Shown: positions 52,000-61,437, counted from the first letter of the stretch. The stretch: DNA of 64,000 bases from Alistipes sp. (GCA_017935185.1 JAGBIC010000011.1:1-64000), one strand, 5' to 3'. The notes: generated by a model not told the origin, from the letters alone. Numbers and translations: made by a program.

Positions 52000-53538
52000 A
52001 TGGCATTTGAAAATCATGAGGTATGGTGGGTGACTGGTGCGCAGTTGCTCTATGGTGGCGACGCAGTTGTTGTCGTTGATTCACATTCAAAGGAGATGGT
52101 AGACGGTTTGAACGCTTCAGGCAATCTTCCCGTAAAGGTTGTATATAAAGGTACTGCAAACTCATCAAAGGAGGTTGAGGCAGTAATGAAAGCTGCAAAT
52201 AACGATGAGAAGTGTATCGGTATCATCACATGGATGCACACCTTCTCACCCGCAAAGATGTGGATTCACGGTTTGCAGCAACTACGTAAGCCTTTGTTGC
52301 ATTTCCACACCCAATATAACGCCGAGATTCCGTGGGATACCATGGATATGGATTTCATGAACCTCAATCAGTCGGCACACGGTGACCGTGAGTTTGGTCA
52401 CCTTTGTACCCGTATGCGCCTGCGCCGCAAGGTTGTTGTAGGCCATTGGAAGGATGCCGAGGCACAGCGTAAGATTGCTATCTGGGAGCGCGTGGCTGCT
52501 GCATGGGCGGATTCACAGGATATGCTTATCTTACGTTTTGGCGACCAGATGAATAATGTGGCTGTGACAGACGGTGATAAGGTTGAGGCCGAGCAGCGTT
52601 TGGGTTACCATGTTGATTATACTCCCGTATCGGAACTTATGGAGTATTGGAAGGCTGTTAAGGATGAGGATGTTGACGCATTGGTAGAGGAGTATCATAA
52701 GCTCTATACCTGCTCTGCCGAGATTCTCGATCCTACAACAGAGGCTGCGCAGAAGGTGTGGAATTCGGCAAAGGCCGAGCTTGCTTTGCGTGCTATCCTT
52801 AAGGAGAAGGGTGCAAAGGGTTTCACTACCAATTTCGACGATTTGGGTACGCAGGATATAAACGACCCCAACTTTGTAGGATTGGATCAGATTCCCGGCC
52901 TTGCATCTCAGCGTCTTATGGCCGAGGGTTATGGCTTCGGTGCAGAGGGTGACTGGAAGTCGGCTGCTCTCTATCGTACCGTATGGTATATGAATCAAGG
53001 TATGACCAAGGGTTGCTCATTCCTTGAGGATTACACCTTGAACTTCGATGGTGCGAACTCTTCAATCCTGCAATCACATATGTTGGAGATTTGTCCTATG
53101 ATTGCTGCCAGCAAGCCTTCGTTGGAGGTTCATTTCCTCGGTATCGGTATCCGTAAGCAGCCTACCGCACGTTTGGTATTTACCTCAAAGGTCGGCTCGG
53201 GATGTACTGCTACAATCGTTGATATGGGTAACCGTTTCCGCCTGATTGTAAATGATGTTGAGTGCATCGAGCCCAAGCCGCTGCCCAAGTTGCCCGTAGC
53301 TTCAGCGTTGTGGATTCCTATGCCTAACTTCGAGATTGGCGCAGGTGCATGGATTTTGGCAGGTGGTACTCACCACTCATGTTTCTCATATGACCTCACT
53401 GCCGAGTATTGGGAGGATTATGCCGAGATAGCAGGCATCGAGATGGTACATATCTCAAAGCAGACCACTATCAGCGACTTCAAGCAGCAGCTTCGCAACA
53501 ACGAGGTATATTATATGCTTAACAAGGCTTTGTGCTAA
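52000..53538 (+). CDS. araA: L-arabinose isomerase
   Basis: A cytoplasmic Mn2+-dependent isomerase of 512 residues converting L-arabinose to L-ribulose. It starts with the family signature NHEVWWVTGAQLLYG, and has HTFSPAKMWIHGLQQLRKPLLHFHTQYN, DFMNLNQSAHGDREFGH and the late EVHFLGIG and WILAGGTHHSCFS blocks. Slightly longer than the ~500-residue norm. It lies 45 bp after araD and ends 14 bp before the araB start. Confidence 0.95.
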   Translation: MAFENHEVWWVTGAQLLYGGDAVVVVDSHSKEMVDGLNASGNLPVKVVYKGTANSSKEVEAVMKAANNDEKCIGIITWMHTFSPAKMWIHGLQQLRKPLLHFHTQYNAEIPWDTMDMDFMNLNQSAHGDREFGHLCTRMRLRRKVVVGHWKDAEAQRKIAIWERVAAAWADSQDMLILRFGDQMNNVAVTDGDKVEAEQRLGYHVDYTPVSELMEYWKAVKDEDVDALVEEYHKLYTCSAEILDPTTEAAQKVWNSAKAELALRAILKEKGAKGFTTNFDDLGTQDINDPNFVGLDQIPGLASQRLMAEGYGFGAEGDWKSAALYRTVWYMNQGMTKGCSFLEDYTLNFDGANSSILQSHMLEICPMIAASKPSLEVHFLGIGIRKQPTARLVFTSKVGSGCTATIVDMGNRFRLIVNDVECIEPKPLPKLPVASALWIPMPNFEIGAGAWILAGGTHHSCFSYDLTAEYWEDYAEIAGIEMVHISKQTTISDFKQQLRNNEVYYMLNKALC

Positions 53539-53552
53539 TTAAATTTGTAATT

Positions 53553-55238
53553 ATGTCAGAGAATAAATATGTGATAGGCCTTGATTACGGTACCGATTCG
53601 GCTCGAGCTATGGTGGTGAATGCCATCACGGGCGAGATTATCTCTACCGCAGTTAAGTATTACCCCCGTTGGAAGAAGGGTCTTTATTGTGACCCTAAAG
53701 CCAATCAGTGGCGTCAGCACCCGAAGGATTACCTCGAGGTGCTGGAGGCGAGTGTTACCGAGGCTTTGGGCAAGTGTTCGCCTGAGGTTGCAAAGGGTGT
53801 TGTAGGTATAGCTTTCGATACAACAGGTTCTACTCCTGCCTTTACCGACGAGACAGGTACTCCGCTTGCCATGCTTCCCGAGTTTGCCGAGAATCCCAAT
53901 GCGATGTTCGTATTGTGGAAGGATCATACCGCTATCAAAGAGGCTGCCGAGATCAACGAGAAATGTAAGGCCAGCGCAATTGATTATAGTAAGTATGAGG
54001 GTGGAATCTACTCTGCCGAGTGGCTGTGGGCCAAAGCCATGCATGTGTTGCGTGAGGATGAGGCGGTTGCTGCCAAAGCATATTCGATTGTTGAATATTG
54101 TGAGTGGCTTCCCGCTGTGCTAACAGGAGTTACATCTGTCAAGGATATTGTTCGCAGCCGTTGCGCCGAGGGACATAAGGCTATGTGGCATGAGTCGTGG
54201 GGCGGTCTTCCTCCCGAGGAGTTCCTGGCGGGTCTTGATCCGAAGCTGGCGGGTTTCCGTGAGCGTATGTTTGATAAGACCGAGACCGCCGAGAAGCCTG
54301 TTGGAACATTATGTGCCGAGTGGGCTGAAAAACTTGGTTTGAGCACCGATGTAGTTATTGCCGGTGGCGCTTTTGATTGCCACATGGGAGCTGTTGGTGC
54401 AGGTGTTGAGCCCAATACTCTTGTGCGTGTGATTGGAACCTCTACTTGCGATGTTATGGTGTCGTCTTATGAGGAGGTCGGTGACCGACTCATCAAGGGT
54501 ATATGTGGTCAGGTTGATGGCTCGGTTATCCCAGGGATGATTGGTCTTGAGGCCGGACAGTCGTCGTTTGGCGATGTGTTTGCCATGTTCCGCCGAGTGT
54601 TGGAGTTCCCATTGCGCGAGGTGTTGCCCAAAACATCTATTGCCGAGAAACTCTCTGAGTCGGAGCTTGAGGCGCTTATCGAGGAGGCTGCCGATAAGAT
54701 TATCGTGGAGCTTACCCATAAGGCCGAGCAGTTGCCTATTGGCGATAGCTCGATGCTTGCTACCGATTGGATTAACGGCCGTCGTACTCCCGATGCCAAC
54801 CAGCTGCTTGAGGGTACAATTGCAGGCTTTACCCTCGGCACTCAGGCTCCGCAGATATATCGCGCATTGGTTGAGGCCACTGCTTTCGGTACCAAGGCTA
54901 TTGCCGACCGTTTTATCAACGAGGGTTGTCGTATAGATCAGGTTATCGGTATCGGTGGCATTGCTCTGAAGTCACCTTTTGTTATGCAGACTATGAGCGA
55001 TGTGCTGAATATGCCTATTAAGGTTTGTAATACCGATCAAGCGTGCGCATTGGGTGCAGCCATGTTTGCTGCCACTGCTGCGGGAGTTTACGAGAAGGTT
55101 GAAGATGCTATTGCAGCCATGAATTCGGGCTTCTCAAAGACTTACTATCCGAACGAGGAGAATCACAAGGCGTACATGCCGATCTACGAAAAGTATCTCA
55201 AGTTGGGAGCTTTTACCGAGAAGGAGATTTTCGTGTAA
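53553..55238 (+). CDS. araB: Ribulokinase
   Basis: A FGGY-family kinase of 561 residues that phosphorylates L-ribulose with ATP. N-terminal phosphate-binding motif YVIGLDYGTDSARAMVVN; AFDTTGSTPAFTDETGTPL; the catalytic-base region in VIAGGAFDCHMGAVGAG; and the C-terminal QVIGIGGIALKSPFVMQTMSDVL with ACALGAAMFAA. The start at 53553 (MSENKYVIG) is preferred to an in-frame start 21 bp upstream, which lies inside araA. Last gene of the operon, followed by a terminator. Confidence 0.94.
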   Translation: MSENKYVIGLDYGTDSARAMVVNAITGEIISTAVKYYPRWKKGLYCDPKANQWRQHPKDYLEVLEASVTEALGKCSPEVAKGVVGIAFDTTGSTPAFTDETGTPLAMLPEFAENPNAMFVLWKDHTAIKEAAEINEKCKASAIDYSKYEGGIYSAEWLWAKAMHVLREDEAVAAKAYSIVEYCEWLPAVLTGVTSVKDIVRSRCAEGHKAMWHESWGGLPPEEFLAGLDPKLAGFRERMFDKTETAEKPVGTLCAEWAEKLGLSTDVVIAGGAFDCHMGAVGAGVEPNTLVRVIGTSTCDVMVSSYEEVGDRLIKGICGQVDGSVIPGMIGLEAGQSSFGDVFAMFRRVLEFPLREVLPKTSIAEKLSESELEALIEEAADKIIVELTHKAEQLPIGDSSMLATDWINGRRTPDANQLLEGTIAGFTLGTQAPQIYRALVEATAFGTKAIADRFINEGCRIDQVIGIGGIALKSPFVMQTMSDVLNMPIKVCNTDQACALGAAMFAATAAGVYEKVEDAIAAMNSGFSKTYYPNEENHKAYMPIYEKYLKLGAFTEKEIFV

Positions 55239-55259
55239 AGAGATACCGATAAATATGTT

Positions 55260-55289
55260 AAGCCGGGGAGGATTTCCTCGGCTTTTTTT
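55260..55289 (+). terminator. Terminator of the arabinose operon
   Basis: AAGCCG(G)GGAGG ATTT CCTCGGCTT with a T-run. Confidence 0.8.
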
Positions 55290-55384
55290 ATGCGAGTATT
55301 CATTATGATAGCTGTTTTATGCAACTTTTATTGGTGGTGGAGATAAAAAATGGTTATCTTATTCCGTAAGATGCATAATTATCT

Positions 55385-55392
55385 TATATTTG
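55385..55392 (+). promoter_or_regulatory. -7 element for the aryl-acid operon
   Basis: TATATTTG, 19 bp before the nitrilase start codon; no clear TTG 20 bp upstream. Confidence 0.5.
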
Positions 55393-55411
55393 CATATTCA
55401 AGAGCGATAAT

Positions 55412-56158
55412 ATGAAAGTTACTATCTTGCAGTGTGATATAGAGTGGGCAAATCCTACGGCCAATATGCAGAATATCGATAAGATGATAGATGCAAATGC
55501 CGGAGCAGATTTGTATATCCTTCCCGAGATGTTTTCCACAGGTTTCTGTACCGAACCTGAGGGGGTGGCAGAGCCTGCCGAGGGCGAAACTCTGCGCTGG
55601 ATGCGTAGAAAAGCCGCTTCGGTTGGCGCAGCTTTGGCCGGAAGTGTGGCAGTGTGTGATGATGGAAAGTATTTTAATCGCTTTTACTTTGTAAAACCAT
55701 GTGGCGATGTTGTCTATTACGACAAACATCACCTCTTTACTTATGGCGGCGAACACCTGCACTTTACGGCTGGTCAGCAGCGAGTAGTGGTGGAATATTG
55801 TGGTATTAGAATCTTGCTGGAGGTGTGCTATGATTTGCGTTTCCCTGTGTGGTCGCGAAACCATGGCGATTACGACATGATTCTATATGTCGCCAGCTGG
55901 CCCACCTCGCGAGTTGAGGCGTGGAATGCACTTCTTGTGGCACGAGCTATCGAAAATCAATGCTATGTAGCCGGTGTGAATCGTGTAGGAAAAGATCCGA
56001 AGTGCGACTATTGCGGTGGTAGTGTCATTATAGATGCCTACGGCAAAACATTGGCTTCGTGCGCCATGGGAGAGAGTTCTGCGGCTTCGGCTGATGTTGA
56101 TATGGGGCTGTTGGAGAGTTTCAGGGCGAAGTTCCCTGTGCTGAATGATGCAGATTGA
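55412..56158 (+). CDS. Nitrilase-family omega-amidase (YafV-like)
   Basis: An amidohydrolase of 248 residues. The Glu-Lys-Cys triad is complete: E39 (ILPEMFSTGF), K105 (YYDKHHLF) and C139 (LLEVCYDLRFPVW). The sequence around it (EMFSTGF, YDKHHLF, CYDLRFPVW) is typical of YafV/Nit2 omega-amidases, which hydrolyse 2-oxoglutaramate and 2-oxosuccinamate, the keto-acid by-products of glutamine and asparagine transaminases. An aminotransferase gene in the same operon fits that role. First gene, 18 bp before iorA. Confidence 0.88.
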   Translation: MKVTILQCDIEWANPTANMQNIDKMIDANAGADLYILPEMFSTGFCTEPEGVAEPAEGETLRWMRRKAASVGAALAGSVAVCDDGKYFNRFYFVKPCGDVVYYDKHHLFTYGGEHLHFTAGQQRVVVEYCGIRILLEVCYDLRFPVWSRNHGDYDMILYVASWPTSRVEAWNALLVARAIENQCYVAGVNRVGKDPKCDYCGGSVIIDAYGKTLASCAMGESSAASADVDMGLLESFRAKFPVLNDAD

Positions 56159-56176
56159 GAAAATTATTGTTAGGTT

Positions 56177-57772
56177 ATGATACAAAGAAAACTGCTTTTG
56201 GGTGATGAGGCTATTGCTTTGGGTGCTATACATGCAGGTGTCAGCGGCGTGTATGCATATCCGGGCACTCCCTCGACCGAAATAACGGAATATATTCAGG
56301 CATGTGCCCCCGAGGTACGAAGTCGCTGGTGCACCAATGAGAAGACCGCCATGGAGGCCGCTCTGGGTATGTCTTATGCCGGAAAACGTGCGTTGGTATG
56401 CATGAAACATGTGGGCATGAATGTGGCGGCCGATGCTTTTGTAAATTCGGCGATTACGGGAGTCAATGGAGGTATTGTGGTCGTAGCTGCTGATGATCCT
56501 TCGATGCATTCGTCACAGAATGAGCAGGATTCGCGTTTCTATGGCCGTTTTGCCATGATTCCTATTCTGGAGCCATCCAATCAGCAAGAGGCTTACGATA
56601 TGATGTCGCATGCCTTTGCTCTCTCGGAGCAGTTGCGATTGCCTGTTTTGATGCGTATAGTAACCCGTTTGGCCCACTCACGTGCTGGGGTGGAGGTTGC
56701 TGCTCCAATGGCACAAAACAAGTTGAAACCCGATAATGAACGTACCCATTGGGTTTTGTTGCCCGGCAATGCACGTCGTCAATATGCTTCTCTGGTCGAA
56801 AAGCAACCTCAAATGGCTGTGCTTGCCGAAGAGTCTGTTTATAACAGTTTTAAAGGTGTTGGCGAGCATCGTGCCAAGCTGGGTGTGGTGGCCTGCGGTA
56901 TAGCGTATAACTACATAATGGAGCATAATCCTCAGCGATTGGGTGTTCCTGTGTTGAAAGTCTCGCAATATCCCCTGCCGGAAGGCGCTGTAAAAGCTCT
57001 GGCCTCTATGTGCGACGCATTGCTGGTGGCCGAAGATGGCCAGCCGATGGCGGAGGAGCAGGTTAAGGCTCTGTTGGGCGCAGATTATCCCATATATGGC
57101 CGTTTGAGTGGCGCTCTGCCTCGTATGGGCGAGCTTAATCCCGATAGCGTGGGTGCGGCAATAGGCATAGAGATGGCTGGCTCGTTCAATCCTGCCGAGA
57201 ATGTCGTGCCTCGTCCTCCGGCATTATGTCAGGGTTGCGGTCATCGTGATGTATATGATGCATTGAATAAGGTGGCTGCCGAGTATGATGATGCGCGAAT
57301 CTTTGGAGATATTGGTTGCTATACGTTGGGTGCATTGCCCCCGTTTAGGGCAATCGATAGTTGTGTGGATATGGGCGCCTCAATTACCATGGCCAAAGGT
57401 GCTGCCGATGCAGGCATACATCCGGCAATAGCCGTAATTGGCGATTCAACCTTCACCCATTCGGGCATGACGGGGTTGCTGGATGCAGTTAACGACAAGT
57501 CGAATATCACCGTTATCATATCCGACAATCTTACCACCGCCATGACAGGAGGTCAGGATTCGGCCGGTACAAATAAATTTGAGGCTATATGTCTGGGTTT
57601 GGGTGTTGAGCCCGAGCATGTGAGAGTGGTGGTGCCATTGCCGAAAAATATGGAAGAAATTACCCAAATTATCCGTCAGGAGATAGAGTATAAAGGTGTC
57701 TCGGTCATCATTCCGCGTCGAGAGTGTATTCAGACCCTCACTCGAAAGTTGAAGCAGAAAAAAGTGCAGTAA
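56177..57772 (+). CDS. iorA: Indolepyruvate/arylpyruvate:ferredoxin oxidoreductase alpha subunit
   Basis: The protein has 531 residues. With IorB it interconverts arylpyruvate plus CoA with arylacetyl-CoA, CO2 and reduced ferredoxin. The N-terminal pyrimidine-binding domain is present (GDEAIALGAIHAGVSGVYAYPGTPSTE), then the swivel domain, then the TPP domain (ALCQGCGHRD at 349-358; GDIGCYTLG; the metal motif IGDSTFTHSG 421-430 to N451). Canonical IorA proteins go on for ~60-80 residues with a 2[4Fe-4S] ferredoxin domain; this one stops at LTRKLKQKKVQ and has no CxxCxxCxxxC motif. Substrate choice among phenyl-, hydroxyphenyl- and indolepyruvate is open. Confidence 0.9.
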   Translation: MIQRKLLLGDEAIALGAIHAGVSGVYAYPGTPSTEITEYIQACAPEVRSRWCTNEKTAMEAALGMSYAGKRALVCMKHVGMNVAADAFVNSAITGVNGGIVVVAADDPSMHSSQNEQDSRFYGRFAMIPILEPSNQQEAYDMMSHAFALSEQLRLPVLMRIVTRLAHSRAGVEVAAPMAQNKLKPDNERTHWVLLPGNARRQYASLVEKQPQMAVLAEESVYNSFKGVGEHRAKLGVVACGIAYNYIMEHNPQRLGVPVLKVSQYPLPEGAVKALASMCDALLVAEDGQPMAEEQVKALLGADYPIYGRLSGALPRMGELNPDSVGAAIGIEMAGSFNPAENVVPRPPALCQGCGHRDVYDALNKVAAEYDDARIFGDIGCYTLGALPPFRAIDSCVDMGASITMAKGAADAGIHPAIAVIGDSTFTHSGMTGLLDAVNDKSNITVIISDNLTTAMTGGQDSAGTNKFEAICLGLGVEPEHVRVVVPLPKNMEEITQIIRQEIEYKGVSVIIPRRECIQTLTRKLKQKKVQ

Positions 57773-57774
57773 AG

Positions 57775-58356
57775 ATGAAGAAAGATATAATACTGGCAGG
57801 TGTGGGTGGTCAGGGAATACTCACCATTGCCACTATAATTGGTGATGCGGCAGCAAATGCGGGGGTGAATCTCAAGCAGGCCGAGGTGCATGGCATGAGC
57901 CAGCGAGGGGGCGATGTGCAATCAAATCTTCGCCTGTCGAACGATGAGATTTATTCCGATTTAATAGCTTGCGGAAGTGCCGATTTGATAATCTCTATGG
58001 AGCCTATGGAGGCATTGCGCTATCTGCCATATCTGGCGGCCGATGGTAGAATTATCACCTCTTCACATAAATATGAAAATATCCCCAATTATCCCCGATA
58101 TGAGGACTTGATGAAAGAGATTGGGTCGTTGCCGTCGGCTATAGCTCTTCCTATCGAAGATCTTGCCAAAGCGTCATCATTACCCAAAAGTGCCAATGTA
58201 CTTTTGTTGGGTATGGCAGCGAAATATATCGAGATTTTAACTCCCGAGCAGTTGCGCGAGAGTATTGCAAGGGTGTTTGCTTCAAAAGGCGAAGGGGTTG
58301 TAGCCATGAATCAGCAAGCTTTTGATATTGGTTTGAATGCTGTAAAAGATAAATAA
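57775..58356 (+). CDS. iorB: Indolepyruvate/arylpyruvate oxidoreductase beta subunit
   Basis: The gamma-type 2-oxoacid oxidoreductase domain, 193 residues: N-terminal KKDIILAGVGGQGILTIATIIG and the family signature AEVHGMSQRGGDVQSNLRL (~35-53). It forms the IorAB enzyme with the gene 2 bp upstream. The start at 57775 is chosen because the domain begins there; the frame upstream overlaps iorA. It starts directly after the iorA stop, so translation is likely coupled. Confidence 0.92.
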   Translation: MKKDIILAGVGGQGILTIATIIGDAAANAGVNLKQAEVHGMSQRGGDVQSNLRLSNDEIYSDLIACGSADLIISMEPMEALRYLPYLAADGRIITSSHKYENIPNYPRYEDLMKEIGSLPSAIALPIEDLAKASSLPKSANVLLLGMAAKYIEILTPEQLRESIARVFASKGEGVVAMNQQAFDIGLNAVKDK

Positions 58357-58362
58357 CAGTCG

Positions 58363-59673
58363 ATGAAGATTTTTAGTGAAGAACTGGTTGCCAAGGCTGT
58401 GCATGAATTGCATGTGGCCGATTTGGCACAAGCTACCATAGGTGAGGTGTTGCTTGTGGCTCAATATCTTGAGCAGGCTACGGGTATACCCTTTATCCGT
58501 ATGGATCGGGGCTCTCCGGGATTGCCGGCCAACCGATTGGGCATTGAGGCCGAAAAGGCAGCGCTTGACCGTGGTGTTGGCTCGCAATATCCTGCAGCGG
58601 CGGGTGTGCCGGAGCTTAAATACGAGGCGTCACGCTTTGTTAAGGCATTCCTTGATATCAATATATCAGCTCGGTCGTGTGTACCAACTGTGGGAAGTGT
58701 GGCAGGCTCATTCGGCTCGTTTATAGCTTGTAGTCAGCGCATAAAGGGTAAGGATAAAGTGTTGTTTATTGACCCGGGTTTTCCTATTCAAAAATCGCAG
58801 TTGCGTGTGATTGGCGTAGGGTGGCGCGAGTTTGATATTTATAACTATAGGGGCGCTGCCTTGCGTGCGAAGTTGGATGAGATGTTGAGCGCAGGCGATA
58901 TTGCCGCTATTGTCTACTCGAATCCCAACAATCCTGCATGGATATGTCTTGAGGAGGATGAATTGGCTATTATCGGAGAGTTGGCAACACGTTATGATGT
59001 AGTTGTGATGGAGGATCTGGCCTATTTCTGCATGGATTATCGCCATGACTTTGGTCGTCCGTTCTGCCCGCCATATCCGCCAACGGTGGCGCGTTATACC
59101 GACAACTATATATTGATGCTTTCGTCATCGAAGATTTTCAGCTATGCAGGTCAGCGTATGGCACTCACTTGTATCAGCGACGGCCTATTCGATAAGGTCT
59201 ATCCGGCTATGGCAGAGCGATATAACGACTCAGGAGTTTTTGGCCAGACCCTGATTGCTTCAATATTATATATGATTACATCGGGTTGTACAGCTTCGAC
59301 ACAATATGCCTATGCCGAGATGCTGCGCCTTGCCACCGAGGGTGAGATAAACTTTGTGGAGGATACTCGTGAGTATGCCCGCCGAGCAGAACGCATGAAG
59401 CGGATATTTTTGGATAACGGTTTTCATGTCGTTTATGATTACGATGTTACAGAGAGGGTGGGGGACGGTTTCTTCTTCACCATCGGCTATGGTGATATGA
59501 GTGGCGGCGATTTGCTTAAAGAGTTGCTATATTATGGGGTTAGCAGTATATCATTGTCAACGACGGGAAGCGAGCAAAGAGGCGTTCGTGCCTGTACTTC
59601 GCGTATGCGTGAGGAGTTGTATGATGTGCTGGCTGAGCGCATGAAGGCCTTTAATGAAGACCATCCGTTATAA
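58363..59673 (+). CDS. PLP-dependent class I/II aminotransferase (probable aromatic/glutamine transaminase)
   Basis: A fold-type I PLP enzyme of 436 residues. PLP-binding residues: N187-P-N-N-P (YSNPNNPAW), D218 and Y221 (MEDLAYF), the Schiff-base lysine K257 (LSSSKIFSYAGQR) and R265. The N-terminus (DRGSPGLPANRLGIEAEKAAL) is that of a Bacteroidota subgroup I cannot tie to a characterised enzyme. Between iorB (6-bp gap) and paaK, it most likely interconverts arylpyruvates and Phe, Tyr or Trp. The linked omega-amidase hints at glutamine as amino donor; that part is inference. Confidence 0.88.
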   Translation: MKIFSEELVAKAVHELHVADLAQATIGEVLLVAQYLEQATGIPFIRMDRGSPGLPANRLGIEAEKAALDRGVGSQYPAAAGVPELKYEASRFVKAFLDINISARSCVPTVGSVAGSFGSFIACSQRIKGKDKVLFIDPGFPIQKSQLRVIGVGWREFDIYNYRGAALRAKLDEMLSAGDIAAIVYSNPNNPAWICLEEDELAIIGELATRYDVVVMEDLAYFCMDYRHDFGRPFCPPYPPTVARYTDNYILMLSSSKIFSYAGQRMALTCISDGLFDKVYPAMAERYNDSGVFGQTLIASILYMITSGCTASTQYAYAEMLRLATEGEINFVEDTREYARRAERMKRIFLDNGFHVVYDYDVTERVGDGFFFTIGYGDMSGGDLLKELLYYGVSSISLSTTGSEQRGVRACTSRMREELYDVLAERMKAFNEDHPL

Positions 59674-59699
59674 GATTTAAATACTAAACTATATATACC

Positions 59700-61001
59700 A
59701 TGATTTGGAACCCAAACAAAGAGTGCATGAGTCGGGATGAAATGCATGATCTACAAGGTAAGCGATTGCAGAAACTTGTGGGGTATGTGTATCATAATGT
59801 GCCGTTTTATCGCAATAAGATGCAGGAACTTGATATAGCTCCCGAGGATATCAAGAGTATTGAGGATATCACAAAGTTGCCGTTTACTACCAAGCAGGAT
59901 TTGCGTGATAACTATCCTTACGGGTTGCAGGCCGCTCCCTTGTCGGAGATTGTGCGCGTGCATGCTTCATCGGGAACTACGGGTAATCCGACTATTGTGG
60001 GCTATACCCGAAAAGATTTGGCAGTGTGGTCCGAGGTTATGGCGCGCTGTCTTACAGCCTATGGAGTTACTCGCGATGATACTTTTTCGGTGAGCTATGG
60101 ATATGGTCTCTTTACTGGCGGTCTGGGAGCTCATTATGGTGTGGAGAATCTCGGAGCTACTGTTATTCCGACCTCTACGGGAAATACCGAGAAGCATATT
60201 CGTCTTATACGTGATTTGAAGATTAGCGGAATAGCCTGTACCCCATCATACGCCCTCTATTTGGCCGAAACACTCGAAAAGATGGGACTATCAAAGAAGG
60301 ATGTCAGCCTTCGCATTGGCGCATTTGGAGCCGAGCCGTGGACCGAGAATATGCGAAAGGAGATAGAGGATCGTTTGGGTCTTAAGGCATATAATCTGTA
60401 TGGCTTGAGCGAGATTATGGGCCCGGGTGTCTCATATGAGTGTGAGTGCCAGAGTGGCTCTCATATTGCCGAGGATCATTTCTATCCTGAGATAATCAAT
60501 CCCGATACACTCGAACAGTTGCCTTATGGCGAGCAGGGTGAACTGGTGTTTACTACCTTGACCAAAGAAGGTATGCCTTTGTTGCGTTACCGCACAAAAG
60601 ACTTGTGTACGCTCATGAGTGGGGATTGCCCTTGTGGAAGAACGGCAGTGCGCATGGGACGTATTGTCGGTCGTAGTGATGATATGCTTATTATTCGCGG
60701 CATCAATGTCTTCCCATCACAGGTCGAGAGTGTTATTCTCGATATGCCCGAGTTTGAGCCGCAGTATATGCTTGTTGTAGATCGTGTGAATAACCTCGAT
60801 ACCATTCAAGTGCAGGTTGAGGTGCGTCGCGATTTCTTCAATGATGATATCGGCCGTATGCTGGCCATGAAGAAACGCCTTGCCGACAAGTTAAAGAGCG
60901 TACTATCAATTGGTGCCGATGTTAAGCTTATGGAGCCTGGCAGTATCGAACGCAGCCAGGGCAAGGGCCGCCATGTGATCGATAATAGAGTTTTGAAATA
61001 A
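59700..61001 (+). CDS. paaK: Phenylacetate-CoA ligase
   Basis: An adenylate-forming enzyme of 433 residues making arylacetyl-CoA from an arylacetate, ATP and CoA. P-loop-like HASSGTTGNPT (residues 88-98), YGLSEIMGPGVSYEC (~240-255), the hinge RTKDLCTL / GRIVGRSDDMLIIRGINVFPSQVE, and the C-terminal PaaK domain ending SQGKGRHVIDNR. PaaK proteins next to iorAB are the rule in anaerobes; some archaeal and bacterial pairs run as acid activation for reductive carboxylation. Specific aryl group unknown. 26 bp after the aminotransferase gene. Confidence 0.93.
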   Translation: MIWNPNKECMSRDEMHDLQGKRLQKLVGYVYHNVPFYRNKMQELDIAPEDIKSIEDITKLPFTTKQDLRDNYPYGLQAAPLSEIVRVHASSGTTGNPTIVGYTRKDLAVWSEVMARCLTAYGVTRDDTFSVSYGYGLFTGGLGAHYGVENLGATVIPTSTGNTEKHIRLIRDLKISGIACTPSYALYLAETLEKMGLSKKDVSLRIGAFGAEPWTENMRKEIEDRLGLKAYNLYGLSEIMGPGVSYECECQSGSHIAEDHFYPEIINPDTLEQLPYGEQGELVFTTLTKEGMPLLRYRTKDLCTLMSGDCPCGRTAVRMGRIVGRSDDMLIIRGINVFPSQVESVILDMPEFEPQYMLVVDRVNNLDTIQVQVEVRRDFFNDDIGRMLAMKKRLADKLKSVLSIGADVKLMEPGSIERSQGKGRHVIDNRVLK

Positions 61002-61015
61002 TAAATGTGTACCGT

Positions 61016-61426
61016 ATGACAATCAAACAATTATCTGTTTTTCTGGAGAACAAGAGAGGAAGAATCAATGAGGTTGCAAAAACCTTGAGTAAGCATGGTA
61101 TCAATATGCATGCATTTAGTATGGCCGAAACGACCGATTTCGGTATTTTGCGACTTATAGTATCGGATGTTGAAAAGGCTGCCGAGATTCTGCGAGCCGA
61201 AAATTTCGCAGTTATGCTTACCGATGTGGCCTATGTTACATGCCATAACGAATCGGGGGCATTGGCTGAAATTCTGGAGTGTTTGTCTGATAATGAGGTA
61301 TTCATTGAGTATATGTATGCTTTTGCAGAGGGAGATAAGGCTAATGTCGTTATCCGGTCGGGTGATATGAATAAATGCGTTCAGGTGCTCAAAGAGTGTA
61401 AATATGATGTTGTGAGAGATTTGTAA
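61016..61426 (+). CDS. Tandem ACT-domain protein
   Basis: A 136-residue protein of two ACT domains: residues 1-70 (TIKQLSVFLENKRGRINEVAKTLSKHGINM) and 71-136 (YVTCHNESGALAEILECLSDNEVFIEYMYAF), each with the Gly-rich ligand-binding turn. ACT domains bind amino acids. Encoded at the end of an aromatic-acid operon, it probably senses an aromatic amino acid or keto acid and controls PaaK or IorAB; this pairing is common but the mechanism is not known to me. The ATG at 61016 is chosen; a GTG nine bases upstream is possible. Confidence 0.87.
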   Translation: MTIKQLSVFLENKRGRINEVAKTLSKHGINMHAFSMAETTDFGILRLIVSDVEKAAEILRAENFAVMLTDVAYVTCHNESGALAEILECLSDNEVFIEYMYAFAEGDKANVVIRSGDMNKCVQVLKECKYDVVRDL

Positions 61427-61437
61427 ACTAATCGTAT

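Noticed and set aside
50273..52017. Two minus-strand open frames of over 200 codons
   Set aside because: Antisense to GH51 and araD, which have complete catalytic motifs; codon pattern is the mirror of those genes.
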